A DNA stretch of 6,937 nt from Gammaproteobacteria bacterium (GTDB lineage Bacteria; Pseudomonadota; Gammaproteobacteria; SZUA-152), in contig JAUWVK010000083.1 of assembly GCA_030617485.1 (NCBI GenBank), positions 1 to 6,937 of the forward strand, in the 5' to 3' direction. Both the position numbers and the translations under genes were made by a program. Positions within the stretch are counted from its first letter, which is position 1, and the number at the start of each line of letters is the position of its first letter. Of the stretch, positions 6,376 through 6,937 are shown in pieces. Below the pieces are notes generated by a model. That model saw only the letters and a list, made by a program, of their open reading frames with translations. It did not search any database and had not been told where the DNA came from.

Positions 6376-6937
6376 TTATTTAAATCGTTTTACGCTAAAT
6401 AGGGTTACCGGATCGTCATGATTCTTTCTGTTTGCTACATCCCGATTTCCATTCATACCACTGGAACTGCCCGCCAACTCAGGCTTGCTTATGGGAAGTG
6501 GACGCCATCGTGGTCGGATGGGTGTGAGTGTTGCCACCCGCTTGCGGGCCACCACAATATAACCGGCTCCAAAAACGGGGAACCAGCGCTTTCCTATGCG
6601 ATCAAAAAAACGCAGCCTTTTCATTATGACCTTATTGGCCAATGGTGGCCTGAAAAAGAAATGGCGGGATTTAATCACATCGAAACCCAGCAACTGCAGC
6701 CAGTCTTTCAAACGACCCTGACGAATCAAACGACCACACCAGGGCGGCTTGCCTCGCCACCCTAACATCAGGTGCCAAAGCATCCATGGACTCCAGGGAT
6801 TAAACCCCAAAATCACCACATGCCCTTCTGGAATCAAAATTCGGTCTGCCTCACGCAATATTTGATGCGGGTCATCGGTAAATTCCAGGGCATGGGGCAA
6901 CACCACCACATCCAGACAATCCGTAGCAATGGGTAAC
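6376..6937 (-). CDS. class I SAM-dependent methyltransferase, 5' end off the right edge
   Basis: Only the last 186 residues are inside the window. The reading frame continues upstream of the GTG triplets at 6901-6909 to the edge (LPIATDCLDVVVLPHALEF), so none of these is the start. That stretch and the following DDPHQILREADRILIPEGHVVILGFNPWSPW correspond to motifs IV-VI of class I methyltransferases. The SAM-binding glycine motif lies outside. W-rich segments, then GYIVVARKR near the end of the fold, match the methyltransferase usually found beside rnhA and gloB in gammaproteobacteria (YafS-like); its substrate is not known to me. After ARKR there is a tail of about 55 residues, basic then Ser/Asn-rich, which looks disordered. 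The stop lies 6 bp before rnhA, and gloB may lie further right; that is an expectation, not seen. Confidence 0.85.
   Translation of the reverse strand, partial: LPIATDCLDVVVLPHALEFTDDPHQILREADRILIPEGHVVILGFNPWSPWMLWHLMLGWRGKPPWCGRLIRQGRLKDWLQLLGFDVIKSRHFFFRPPLANKVIMKRLRFFDRIGKRWFPVFGAGYIVVARKRVATLTPIRPRWRPLPISKPELAGSSSGMNGNRDVANRKNHDDPVTLFSVKRFK

Noticed and set aside
6418..6765. 115-residue plus-strand open frame opposite the methyltransferase
   Set aside because: It overlaps the well-supported minus-strand frame and has no family motif or ribosome-binding site.

Overview
The window looks like a gammaproteobacterial chromosome of moderate GC. The DnaQ and RNase HI products are close to the Escherichia coli types throughout, and the methyltransferase-rnhA-dnaQ order is a gammaproteobacterial arrangement. 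The genus cannot be told from the sequence.

Layout. (1) Positions 939 to 1 on the minus strand hold the first 313 codons of a membrane sugar transferase. It starts at GTG and runs off the left edge, and it is of the type found with XrtA/PEP-CTERM exopolysaccharide (EPS) loci. (2) Positions 940-1347 are a divergent intergenic region of 408 bp, AT-rich and full of palindromes. It includes a perfect 9-bp inverted repeat that resembles an RcsAB/LuxR-FixJ operator, and a duplicated ribosome-binding segment. (3) Positions 1348-5073 on the plus strand hold three sugar-nucleotide genes in a likely operon: ugd (UDP-glucose 6-dehydrogenase), a tviB/wbpO-type UDP-HexNAc 6-dehydrogenase, and a CapI/LspL-type UDP-glucuronate 4-epimerase. 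(4) An 86-bp convergent gap follows. (5) On the minus strand, running leftward from the right edge, are a right-truncated SAM-dependent methyltransferase (6937-6376), rnhA (6369-5917) and dnaQ (5879-5160).

How it works together. The plus-strand genes should supply acidic activated sugars: UDP-GlcA, UDP-GalA, and UDP-GlcNAcA or UDP-GalNAcA. The divergent transferase would start the lipid-linked repeat unit by moving a sugar phosphate to undecaprenyl phosphate. This suggests the edge of a locus for an acidic exopolysaccharide, inserted next to a housekeeping DNA replication/repair cluster. No exosortase or PEP-CTERM protein is inside the window, so that link rests on one partial gene.

No RNA gene, IS element, CRISPR array or clear horizontal-transfer boundary was seen. 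The enzymes are all known families. The least explained part is the 940-1347 regulatory region.
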